A stretch of 6,611 bases of DNA from an uncultured Clostridia bacterium (GTDB taxonomy: Bacteria; Bacillota; Clostridia; Christensenellales; Aristaeellaceae): the NCBI GenBank assembly GCA_946626395.1, contig CAMOUF010000176.1, positions 1-6,611 of the forward strand. The letters are read 5' to 3'. The position numbers and the translations under genes are program-made. Shown here piece by piece: positions 1 to 5,592 of this stretch (position 1 is its first letter; each line of letters opens with the position of its first letter). The notes under the pieces are model-generated. The model was not told where the DNA came from. It was given only the letters and a program-made list of their open reading frames with translations, and did no database searches.

Positions 1-62
1 CAGGCGGGAAACATGTCCGCCGCGCGGAGCAGGCGGTCATCAAGCTTCGGAGTGTTTGCCAT
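1..62 (-). CDS. trmK: Probable tRNA (adenine(22)-N1)-methyltransferase TrmK, N-terminus only
   Basis: Only the first 20 codons are visible before the window edge; they read MANTPKLDDRLLRAADMFPA. The pattern 'L-(D/S)-x-R-L-x-x-(I/A)-A-x-(M/F)-(V/F)-P' resembles the start of TrmK (the YqfN family), just before the first glycine-rich S-adenosylmethionine-binding motif. TrmK methylates N1 of adenine 22 in tRNA, and its gene commonly follows the primary sigma factor gene in Bacillota; that context carries much of this call. The ATG shares its A with the rpoD stop codon (TGATG), which suggests translational coupling to rpoD. A weak AAGGA lies at 79-75, 12 bases upstream, inside the end of rpoD. Too little is visible to exclude another small methyltransferase or an unrelated protein. 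Confidence 0.6.
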   Translation of the reverse strand, partial: MANTPKLDDRLLRAADMFPA

Positions 63-1141
63 CAATCCAAATAATCCTTCAGTTTTTTGCTGCGGCTGGG
101 ATGACGCAGCTTTCTAAGGGCCTTCGCTTCGATCTGCCGGATTCTCTCACGGGTGACTTGGAATTCCTTGCCCACTTCCTCCAGGGTGCGCTGGTGGCCG
201 TCGTCCAGGCCGAAGCGCAGGCGCAGCACCTTTTCTTCCCGGGGGGTCAGGGTATCCAGCACATCCTTCAATTGCTCCTTCATCAGGGCGTGAGAGGCGG
301 CTTCGGCGGGAGCCAGCGCCGTTTCATCCTCCAGGAAGTCGCCCAAATGGCTGTCCTCTTCTTCGCCGATAGGCGTTTCCAGGGATACGGGCTCCTGAGC
401 GATCTTGATGATTTCCCGTACCTTGGACTCGCTGATGCCCATGGCCTTGGCGATTTCATCCGGGGTGGGTTCCCGGCCATATTCCTGCAAAAGCTGGCGG
501 GAAACCCGGATCAGCTTATTGATGGTTTCCACCATATGCACGGGAATGCGGATGGTGCGGGCCTGATCGGCAATGGCGCGGGTAATGGCCTGGCGAATCC
601 ACCAGGTGGCGTAAGTGGAGAATTTATAGCCCTTGCGGTAGTCGAACTTTTCCACAGCCTTGATCAGGCCCAGGTTGCCTTCCTGGATCAGATCCAGAAA
701 CAGCATGCCCCTTCCCACATACCGCTTAGCGATGGACACCACCAGGCGGAGGTTGGCTTCCGCCAGCTTTTTCTTGGCCTCCTCGTCGCCCTGCTCCATG
801 CGCTGGGCGATTTCGATTTCTTCCTCGGCGGTCAACAGCGGCACCCGGCCGATTTCCTTTAAATACATGCGCACAGGGTCGTCGATGCTGATGCCCTCGG
901 GCATGGACAGATCCAAATCCTCCGGCAGGGGTTCCGGCTGGGGCGCGACGCTTTCAGCGTCCCGGGTCACCACGACGCCCATGGCCTCGAAGGTTTCCAG
1001 GATGCTGTCAAACTGTTCCGGGTCAATTTCATAATTGGCGAGCTTGGAAATGATTTCGTCGTAGGTCAGTACGCCCTTGCGCTTTCCCAGCTCGTACAAT
1101 TCGTTCAACTTTGCCTGCTTGGTGTCTGTGTTTGTATTCAT
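62..1141 (-). CDS. rpoD: RNA polymerase primary sigma factor RpoD (SigA)
   Basis: This 359-residue protein is the housekeeping sigma-70 that directs RNA polymerase to -35/-10 promoters. The visible order is a short region 1.1 (about residues 8-60), an acidic linker, and region 1.2 starting DPVRMYLKEIGRVPLL (88-103). Region 2 follows at about 125-195, with the core-binding stretch FLDLIQEGNLGLIKAV and the -10-reading and melting residues YKFSTYATWWIRQAITRAI (172-190). Region 3 (about 196-270) includes IRIPVHMVETINKL. Region 4 runs from about 283, with the -35-binding helix-turn-helix TLEEVGKEFQVTRERIRQIE (319-338), and the protein ends in KKLKDYLD. The length fits compact Bacillota SigA proteins, which lack the large insert of the E. 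coli protein. The start at 1141 is secure because an in-frame TGA lies at 1147-1145. AAGGAG sits at 1159-1154, an unusually long 12 bases away. The gene lies 21 bases after dnaG with no promoter or terminator visible between, so cotranscription is likely. Confidence 0.98.
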   Translation of the reverse strand: MNTNTDTKQAKLNELYELGKRKGVLTYDEIISKLANYEIDPEQFDSILETFEAMGVVVTRDAESVAPQPEPLPEDLDLSMPEGISIDDPVRMYLKEIGRVPLLTAEEEIEIAQRMEQGDEEAKKKLAEANLRLVVSIAKRYVGRGMLFLDLIQEGNLGLIKAVEKFDYRKGYKFSTYATWWIRQAITRAIADQARTIRIPVHMVETINKLIRVSRQLLQEYGREPTPDEIAKAMGISESKVREIIKIAQEPVSLETPIGEEEDSHLGDFLEDETALAPAEAASHALMKEQLKDVLDTLTPREEKVLRLRFGLDDGHQRTLEEVGKEFQVTRERIRQIEAKALRKLRHPSRSKKLKDYLD

Positions 1142-1162
1142 GGCTCACATCCACTCCTTCCG

Positions 1163-2962
1163 TCAGCGCCCCTGCAGCTTTAACAGAGCCAATTCTTTGT
1201 TCAGTCCGTCGATTTCCTGGGCCAGCTCAAGTGTCTTTGCCTTGATATCCGCCTGGGTGATATCGCCTTCCGCTTTTTGAAGGCTGGCCATCTGCTGGAC
1301 CAAACTGTTCATTTCTTTTTGCAATGAGATCATTCTCAGTTTCCGGAGGCAGTCCTCCGTGATGCTGACGAGCTTGCTTTCATCCAATTCCGCAGCCAGG
1401 ATAAAGGCTTCTCCCGCCGCGGCGCGGGTTTCGTCGCTCAGGTTATCGTCGGCGGCGATGGAAGCGGGCGTCTCCCCTGCCAATAAAAGCTCCGCGGTCT
1501 GGCGCAGGGCAGGGGTGCTGAAATCCTCGGGCCTTACCACCTGAGCGTTCAGCTTGCCCTTGGACAGGATCGCCAGCAAGGTCTGTTCCGTTTTATACCC
1601 CCCGGAAGCCTGGCCGCGCTTTGCAGATATTGTTTCCCTTTCGGGGCGGGGCTTATTCGCCGCCGTCTCGCTTTTGGGCTTGCCTGCGCGCACCTGCTCC
1701 AGCAGCACCTCTTTGGAAAAATCTGTTTGAATGGACAGGGCTTCCAGATAGTTTTCAAGATCTACCGGGTCCTTCACCTGCCGAAGCAGCTCAGCGCAGG
1801 CTTTCGCATAATCCGCCCTGCCGTCCTTGGCAGTCAAATCGTAGCGCAGTCTCAGCCGCTGCATCCGGAAGGCCGTGGGGCTCATGGGCCGCTGGGCCTC
1901 AAAAGCCTCCAGGCCCTTTTGCCGGATGAACTCGTCCGGGTCCAGCCCCCCCGGCAGAAAGATGGCCCGGCAGGGCACCCCTTCCTCCTCCAGGATATTC
2001 AGGCCCCGCTCAATGGCGTGCTGGCCCGCCTCGTCCCCGTCGTAGCAAAGGTGCACCTCAGGGGCGTAATGCTTGAGCAGCCGCGCCTGCTCGTTGGTCA
2101 GGGCAGTGCCCAGGGTAGCCACCGCGCCCACCACCCCGGCCTGGGAAATGGCCACCACGTCCATATACCCCTCCACCAGCAGCACGCGCTTTAAATCCCT
2201 GTGCTTGCGCAGAAGATTGATGGCGTACACCCCTTTGCGCTTGTTGAACACGGGGGTGTCGCTGGTGTTCAGGTATTTGGGCTTGGCATCCTTCTGCATG
2301 GCCCGGCCGCCAAAGCCCAAAACATGGTTGTATTGGTCAATGATGGGAAACATGGCGCGGCTGCGGAACATATCGAAGGCGTTTTCCCCTTTCACCACCG
2401 TCAGCCCCGCCAGGGCCAGTTCCTCCTGGGTATAGCCTTTTTCCTTCAGATAGGCGGTCAGGTCGTTCCATTGATTGGTGGACGCCCCCAGGCCGAACCG
2501 GCGGATCACCCCGTCGTCCAGCCCGCGGCCGTGAAGATAATCCAAAACCTGCCTGCCCTCCGGCTGCCAGAGCCGGTCGTGGTAAAACCTGGCAGCCTCC
2601 CGGTTGGCGCCCAGCAGCCGCTCCCGCTGGGTGCGCCTGCGTTCATAGTCCGGATCATCCTGCATTTCGGGCAGGGCCATATGGGCCCGGTCCGCCAGGA
2701 TTTTAATGGCATCCATAAAAGGAGCCCGCTCCATTTCCATCACGAACCGGATCGCGTCCCCGGTGGCCTTGCAGCCGAAGCAGTAGTACATGTTCAGGTC
2801 AGGGTTGACGGAAAATGAAGGGGTTTTTTCATTGTGAAAAGGGCATAGGCCCCAATACCGGCGGCCATCCTTTTTCAGCGTCACATAGCTGGAAACGACG
2901 GACACGATATCCGTGCGGGCGAGAAGCTCCTCCTTCCAGGAGGAAGGCAGCCTTGCGGCCAT
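1163..2962 (-). CDS. dnaG: DNA primase DnaG
   Basis: DnaG makes the short RNA primers for lagging-strand replication and works with the replicative helicase. Numbered from the ATG at 2962 (599 residues), the CHC2 zinc ribbon is C40-P-F-H43 ... C61-F-G-C64, preceded by RRYWGL. The catalytic core includes LGFGGRAM (about 215-222) and the conserved PKYLNTSDTPVFNKRKG (228-244). The TOPRIM fold shows E264-G-Y-M-D, LGTALT (284-289), the metal-binding YDGDEAGQ (D308, D310) and DPDEF (341-345). A basic, low-complexity linker (about 426-455) leads to the helical C-terminal domain (about 457-599), which in this family binds DnaB/DnaC-type helicase. The frame extends to a GTG at 2980, but AAAGGGGG ends seven bases before the ATG at 2962, and the extension would encode the Shine-Dalgarno itself, so I take 2962. 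A probable promoter with dyad symmetry lies upstream. rpoD follows after 21 bases. Confidence 0.97.
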   Translation of the reverse strand: MAARLPSSWKEELLARTDIVSVVSSYVTLKKDGRRYWGLCPFHNEKTPSFSVNPDLNMYYCFGCKATGDAIRFVMEMERAPFMDAIKILADRAHMALPEMQDDPDYERRRTQRERLLGANREAARFYHDRLWQPEGRQVLDYLHGRGLDDGVIRRFGLGASTNQWNDLTAYLKEKGYTQEELALAGLTVVKGENAFDMFRSRAMFPIIDQYNHVLGFGGRAMQKDAKPKYLNTSDTPVFNKRKGVYAINLLRKHRDLKRVLLVEGYMDVVAISQAGVVGAVATLGTALTNEQARLLKHYAPEVHLCYDGDEAGQHAIERGLNILEEEGVPCRAIFLPGGLDPDEFIRQKGLEAFEAQRPMSPTAFRMQRLRLRYDLTAKDGRADYAKACAELLRQVKDPVDLENYLEALSIQTDFSKEVLLEQVRAGKPKSETAANKPRPERETISAKRGQASGGYKTEQTLLAILSKGKLNAQVVRPEDFSTPALRQTAELLLAGETPASIAADDNLSDETRAAAGEAFILAAELDESKLVSITEDCLRKLRMISLQKEMNSLVQQMASLQKAEGDITQADIKAKTLELAQEIDGLNKELALLKLQGR

Positions 2963-2969
2963 TTCACCG

Positions 2970-2977
2970 CCCCCTTT
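2970..2977 (-). promoter_or_regulatory. Ribosome binding site deciding the dnaG start
   Basis: AAAGGGGG on the minus strand lies seven bases before the ATG at 2962. It falls between that ATG and the upstream in-frame GTG at 2980, which favours the shorter protein starting MAARLPSSWKEEL. Confidence 0.8.
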
Positions 2978-3025
2978 CACGCCGTTCCTATCTTTATGAT
3001 TCGCGACGATTGCCGGATTTCCTGC

Positions 3026-3040
3026 AAATTATGATAATTT
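3026..3040. promoter_or_regulatory. Palindrome over the putative dnaG -10 box (possible operator)
   Basis: AAATTAT-G-ATAATTT is a perfect 7-1-7 inverted repeat. It covers the candidate -10 hexamer of the dnaG promoter, so a bound dimer would block polymerase. An outer inverted repeat, TGCAAA (3023-3028) with TTTGCA (3051-3056), frames the promoter. The 7-1-7 geometry is shared by Fur-family boxes, but the bases match the PerR or Fur consensus poorly. AT-rich promoters can produce such palindromes by chance, and no regulator can be named. Confidence 0.3.
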
Positions 3041-3057
3041 TCGCGTATTTTTTGCAA
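3028..3057 (-). promoter_or_regulatory. Probable sigma-A promoter for dnaG-rpoD
   Basis: On the minus strand, TTGCAA (3057-3052, 4 of 6 to TTGACA) is followed after 18 bases by CATAAT (3033-3028, 5 of 6 to TATAAT). Transcription would start near 3021, leaving a leader of about 60 bases before the dnaG ATG. It lies in the 157-base dgt-dnaG gap, the expected place for a dnaG-rpoD promoter. No terminator was found after dgt, so readthrough from dgt probably also contributes. Confidence 0.5.
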
Positions 3058-3096
3058 TAAGCGTTTCATTCGTTTCAGATGCTTCCATCAGCTGGA

Positions 3097-3110
3097 TGAG
3101 GATTGAGGAT
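3097..3110 (+). repeat. Two-copy heptamer repeat downstream of dgt
   Basis: Two exact adjacent copies of TGAGGAT lie nine bases after the dgt stop codon. In the same cyclic register the array at 5550-5591 reads TGAGGAG on the minus strand, a one-base difference, so this may be a remnant of the same repeat class in the opposite orientation. Two copies alone could arise by chance. Confidence 0.45.
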
Positions 3111-3119
3111 GGGACGGCG

Positions 3120-4121
3120 TCAGAGCACCGGAAACGATACTGGCACAAACAAATTCTGATAGGTGCGGATGGCGTAGCGGTCCGTCATGCAGGCCAGGAA
3201 ATCCGTCACGGCCCGCTCGGTGCCGTCCCGGTAGGTGATCTGGACATACTCCAGGGGCATTTGGGAGGGATGCTCCATATAATATTCAAACAGCGCCTCC
3301 ATCACATGGGCGCAGCGGGTTTCTTCCTCCTTCCGCCAGGCGTCCATATACACCCGCTGAAACATGAATGTGCGCAGCTCGTCGCTGGCCTGCTGCACTT
3401 CCTCGCTCATGCGCAGGTGGGGCTGGTCCCGGCTTTCCCGGACGATATCGGAAATCATGGTGTTGATGCGCTGGCCGTGGGTTTCCCCCAATACGCGCAG
3501 CAAATCCTGGGGCAGTTCAAATTCCTTGAGCACTCCCGCCCGGATAGCGTCGTCGATGTCATGGTTGATATAGGCGATGCGGTCCGCCCGGGCCACGCAT
3601 TCCCCCTCCAGGGTCATGGGCTTTAAGGAGCCGGAATGCTTGAGGATGCCGTCCCGCACCTCCTTGGTCAGGTTCAGCCCTTCGCCGCCCTCCAGCACTT
3701 CCACCACCCGGAGGCTTTGCTCGTTATGGTGAAATCCCGTCTGGGTCAGCTTGTCCAAGGCCCTTTCCCCGCTGTGGCCAAAGGGTGTGTGGCCCAAATC
3801 ATGGCCCAGGGCGATGGCCTCGGTCAAATCCTCGTTGAGGCGCAGGCACCGGGCCAGGGTCCGCGCCACCTGGGATACTTCCAGGGTATGGGTCAGGCGG
3901 GTACGGTAATGGTCGCCCTCCGGGGCGATGAACACCTGGGTTTTGAATTTCAGCCGCCGAAAGCTCTTGCAGTGGAGAATGCGGTCCCGGTCCCGCTGAA
4001 ACTCCGTCCGCAGCGGGCAGGGCTCCATGGGCCTGTCCCGGCCCAGGGTGTCCGCGCTGCAAACCGCCAAAGGGGACAGATAGGTCCTTTCCCGCTGCTC
4101 CAATTCCTCCCGAATCGTCAT
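3120..4121 (-). CDS. dgt: Deoxyguanosinetriphosphate triphosphohydrolase-like protein (HD domain)
   Basis: Members of this family remove the whole triphosphate from deoxynucleoside triphosphates, giving deoxynucleoside and tripolyphosphate, and so adjust dNTP pools in the cytoplasm. The 333-residue protein has the family N-terminus with RTEFQRDRDRILHCKSFRRL (38-57) and KTQVF. The HD metal site is H78 (RLTHTLEVSQVAR), H107-D108 (GHDLGHTPFGH, 106-116) and D180 (ADRIAYINHD). HHNEQS (131-136) is a further family motif near the active site. The length fits the shorter 'dGTPase-like type 2' group rather than the E. coli enzyme of about 500 residues, so substrate preference (dGTP or several dNTPs) is not certain. 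The frame is open to 4244, but the ATG at 4121 has GGGGAGG eight bases upstream and begins where homologues usually start. It sits directly upstream of dnaG and rpoD, an arrangement known in Clostridia and fitting a role in replication. Confidence 0.94.
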   Translation of the reverse strand: MTIREELEQRERTYLSPLAVCSADTLGRDRPMEPCPLRTEFQRDRDRILHCKSFRRLKFKTQVFIAPEGDHYRTRLTHTLEVSQVARTLARCLRLNEDLTEAIALGHDLGHTPFGHSGERALDKLTQTGFHHNEQSLRVVEVLEGGEGLNLTKEVRDGILKHSGSLKPMTLEGECVARADRIAYINHDIDDAIRAGVLKEFELPQDLLRVLGETHGQRINTMISDIVRESRDQPHLRMSEEVQQASDELRTFMFQRVYMDAWRKEEETRCAHVMEALFEYYMEHPSQMPLEYVQITYRDGTERAVTDFLACMTDRYAIRTYQNLFVPVSFPVL

Positions 4122-4235
4122 GCTTCTCGCCTCCCCGATGCAGGTAATATACAACGTCAGGGCCGGATTTCCCTTTAATGGATGCACAAGTTTTTTGTAA
4201 AGCGGGTGCATACAGGGGAAAGATTTGTAGATGAT
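4122..4235 (-). other. dgt upstream region; Shine-Dalgarno but no convincing promoter
   Basis: GGGGAGG at 4136-4130 is a strong ribosome binding site for dgt, eight bases from the ATG. Two weak promoter candidates can be named. TATATT at 4151-4146 lacks a matching -35 box. TTTACA at 4201-4196 lacks a good -10 box at 16-18 bases. The galM terminator lies further upstream, so dgt should have its own promoter between about 4390 and 4140, but I cannot place it. Confidence 0.4.
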
Positions 4236-4368
4236 AAGTTCCAAGTTCTAAGCCTTTTTGTCCCAAGCGCAAAGCACTATGTGAATCGTGATCAATTCAA
4301 AGCAAAAATATCAATACACTCACTGCTTGGAGGAAAAAAAGCGGTTTGGAGTTTTGAACTTGGAACTT
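4236..4368. repeat. Imperfect fold-back (MITE-like) structure between galM and dgt
   Basis: The outer arms AAGTTCCAAGTTC (4236-4248) and GAACTTGGAACTT (4356-4368) are perfect 13-base inverted repeats. Inside them, GCCTTTTTGTCCCAAGC (4252-4268) pairs imperfectly with GCTTGGAGGAAAAAAAGC (4325-4342), with one gap and a few mismatches; about 13 extra bases separate inner and outer arms on the right. The centre (4269-4324) is AT-rich and contains TGAAT/ATTCA around TGATCA. No coding sequence is evident inside and no target-site duplication is obvious. It could be a small mobile or fold-back element, or two oppositely oriented heptamer arrays flanking unique DNA. It differs sharply in composition from the GC-rich genes around it. 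Confidence 0.5.
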
Positions 4369-4381
4369 TGAACTCTGAACT
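4347..4381 (+). repeat. Tandem heptamer array, consensus TTGAACT
   Basis: Consecutive heptads are TGGAGTT (degenerate), TTGAACT, TGGAACT, TTGAACT and CTGAACT. Two further units of the same type, TAGAACT and TGGAACT, occur on the minus strand at 4250-4237. This resembles the short tandemly repeated heptamers found between genes in several bacterial groups. It lies beyond the galM terminator, so it is not an obvious part of the galM transcript. Confidence 0.65.
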
Positions 4382-4389
4382 TACAAATC

Positions 4390-4415
4390 AAAAAGCTCCG
4401 CCATGCAAGCGGAGC
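4390..4415 (-). terminator. Intrinsic terminator of galM
   Basis: On the minus strand a perfect 7-base-pair GC-rich stem, GCTCCGC and GCGGAGC with a seven-base loop TTGCATG, is followed at once by TTTTTGATTTG. It begins 18 bases after the galM stop codon and is a textbook rho-independent terminator, separating galM from dgt. Confidence 0.88.
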
Positions 4416-4433
4416 CCATTGGATGCGTATTGT

Positions 4434-5480
4434 TTATTTTGCGCTGAAAGCGTACACGGTGGTGGTTTGATAGGTGTCCCCAGCCTTAAGGACGATGGAG
4501 GGGAAATTGGGATGATGAATGCTGTCGGGATGGTGCTGGGTTTCCAGCGCCACGCCGGCATAGGGGCCATAGTGCTTTCCGCCATGGCCGTTCTGATCCA
4601 GGCCCTGGCCGGTGTACACCTGCATGCCGGGTTCCGTGGTCAGCACCCGCATTTCCCGGCCTGTGGCTTCATCCCGAAGCACGGCGGCTTCCTTCATGCC
4701 TTCACCGTTGAGAACGAAATTCACGTCATAGCCGTCCACCGCGTCAATGAGGCGGCATTCCTTCCGTTGGGCAATGCCGTCCCCGATCCGCTTGGGAGTT
4801 CGCAAATCCAGGGCAGTGCCCGCCACGGACAGGAATTCCCCGGTGGGAATCAGGCCGCTGTCCACGTCGGTGACGCAGTCAGCGTTCACCTGGAGGGTAT
4901 GGCTGAGCATATCCTTTTCCCCGGACAGGTTGAAATAGGAATGGTTGGTCAGGTTCACGATGGTGTCCTTGTCGCTCTGGGCCAGGTAACGGATGCTCAG
5001 GCGGCATTCATCGTCCCAGGCGAAGGTGACCTGGACGCGCATTTTCCCCGGGAAGCCCTCCTCCATGTCGTGGGCCACATAGGTAAAGATCACGGCGTCC
5101 TCGTTTTCCGCTTCCAGGGTCTGACCCCTCCACCATTTTTTATCAAAGCCTTCCCGGCCGCCGTGGAGGGTGTTGGGGCCGTCGTTTTTAAACAGGGTAT
5201 ATTCCTGGCCGTTCAGGGTGAATTTTGCCCCGCCGATGCGGTTGCCCACCCGGCCCACGGTAGCGCCCAGATAGCCGCCCGCCTGATCATATTCTTCCAG
5301 GGTATCGTAGCCCAGGCACACTTCGCCCATTTTGCCGTTCCTGTCCGGCACCTTGATGGATACGATGTGGGCCCCGAAATCCAGCACGGACACCGACGCG
5401 CCCAGCTTGTTGGTCATGGTATACAGGGTCATCTGACGGCCAATCAGATCCACGCCGAAGGGCTTGAGGGAAATGCTCAT
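4434..5480 (-). CDS. galM: Aldose 1-epimerase (galactose mutarotase)
   Basis: GalM interconverts the alpha and beta anomers of aldoses such as galactose and glucose in the cytoplasm, feeding the Leloir pathway. The 348-residue protein has the full set of family motifs on a beta-sandwich fold: GRVGNRIGGAKF (76-87), NTLHGG (103-108, H106), LTNHSYFNLSG (177-187, catalytic acid H180), DGYDVNFVL (249-257, sugar-binding D252) and ALETQHHPDS (311-320, catalytic base E313). Length is normal for the family. The usual His after D252 is Val here, a position that varies among homologues. Two ATGs lie six bases apart. AAGGAG (5495-5490) is nine bases from the ATG at 5480 but only three from the one at 5486, so I choose 5480. 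It has its own promoter and terminator and no galactose-pathway neighbours here, so it is probably a single-gene unit. Confidence 0.95.
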   Translation of the reverse strand: MSISLKPFGVDLIGRQMTLYTMTNKLGASVSVLDFGAHIVSIKVPDRNGKMGEVCLGYDTLEEYDQAGGYLGATVGRVGNRIGGAKFTLNGQEYTLFKNDGPNTLHGGREGFDKKWWRGQTLEAENEDAVIFTYVAHDMEEGFPGKMRVQVTFAWDDECRLSIRYLAQSDKDTIVNLTNHSYFNLSGEKDMLSHTLQVNADCVTDVDSGLIPTGEFLSVAGTALDLRTPKRIGDGIAQRKECRLIDAVDGYDVNFVLNGEGMKEAAVLRDEATGREMRVLTTEPGMQVYTGQGLDQNGHGGKHYGPYAGVALETQHHPDSIHHPNFPSIVLKAGDTYQTTTVYAFSAK

Positions 5481-5489
5481 GATCATCCT

Positions 5490-5495
5490 CTCCTT
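5490..5495 (-). promoter_or_regulatory. Ribosome binding site deciding the galM start
   Basis: AAGGAG ends nine bases before the ATG at 5480 and three bases before the in-frame ATG at 5486, favouring MSISLKPFG over MIMSISLKPFG as the N-terminus. Confidence 0.75.
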
Positions 5496-5517
5496 TGTTT
5501 GATTTTTTATTTGCTCT

Positions 5518-5546
5518 ATTATACCGCAGTTTTCCCGATTTGGAAA
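5518..5546 (-). promoter_or_regulatory. Sigma-A promoter of galM
   Basis: On the minus strand TTTCCA (5546-5541, 4 of 6 to TTGACA) and a perfect TATAAT (5523-5518) are separated by 17 bases. Transcription would start near 5511, giving a leader of about 30 bases that is AT-rich and ends in AAGGAG. No operator-like dyad is apparent in the leader. The heptamer array ends three bases upstream of the -35 box. Confidence 0.8.
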
Positions 5547-5549
5547 GCT

Positions 5550-5591
5550 CAACTATTAACTCCTCACTCCTCACTCCTAACTCCTCACTGT
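5550..5591 (-). repeat. Tandem heptamer array between the DUF4340 gene and galM
   Basis: Six consecutive heptads can be read on the plus strand: CAACTAT (degenerate), TAACTCC, TCACTCC, TCACTCC, TAACTCC, TCACTGT. On the minus strand they are variants of GGAGTGA and GGAGTTA. The array starts one base after the stop codon of the upstream gene and ends three bases before the galM -35 box. It makes no hairpin and has no T-tract, so it is not a terminator. The two central units are exact copies. Confidence 0.75.
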
Positions 5592-5592
5592 T

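Noticed and set aside
56..862. Plus-strand open frame of 268 codons opposite rpoD
   Set aside because: It is antisense to conserved RpoD regions 2-4, has no recognisable domain, and is typical of a shadow frame in GC-rich DNA.
3026..3040. PerR or Fur box by name
   Set aside because: Only the 7-1-7 geometry fits; the half-site AAATTAT matches TTATAAT at about four of seven positions, too weak to name a regulator.
3082..3100. Possible terminator after dgt around CATCAGCTGGATG
   Set aside because: The stem is only about four pairs plus a CAGCTG palindrome, and no T-tract follows on the minus strand.
4122..4244. 41-residue N-terminal extension of Dgt
   Set aside because: It would start without a Shine-Dalgarno in AT-rich intergenic DNA within the fold-back region and does not resemble Dgt sequence; the ATG at 4121 has GGGGAGG at eight bases.
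3799..4272. Second minus-strand open frame overlapping the start of dgt
   Set aside because: Its proline- and glycine-rich product is a frame-shifted reading of Dgt. The Dgt frame carries the HD motifs and the good ribosome binding site.
4347..4381. CRISPR array
   Set aside because: The units are seven bases with no spacers, and there are no cas genes.
5481..5552. 24-residue N-terminal extension of GalM
   Set aside because: The extension covers the TATAAT promoter and the AAGGAG site, so it is not translated.
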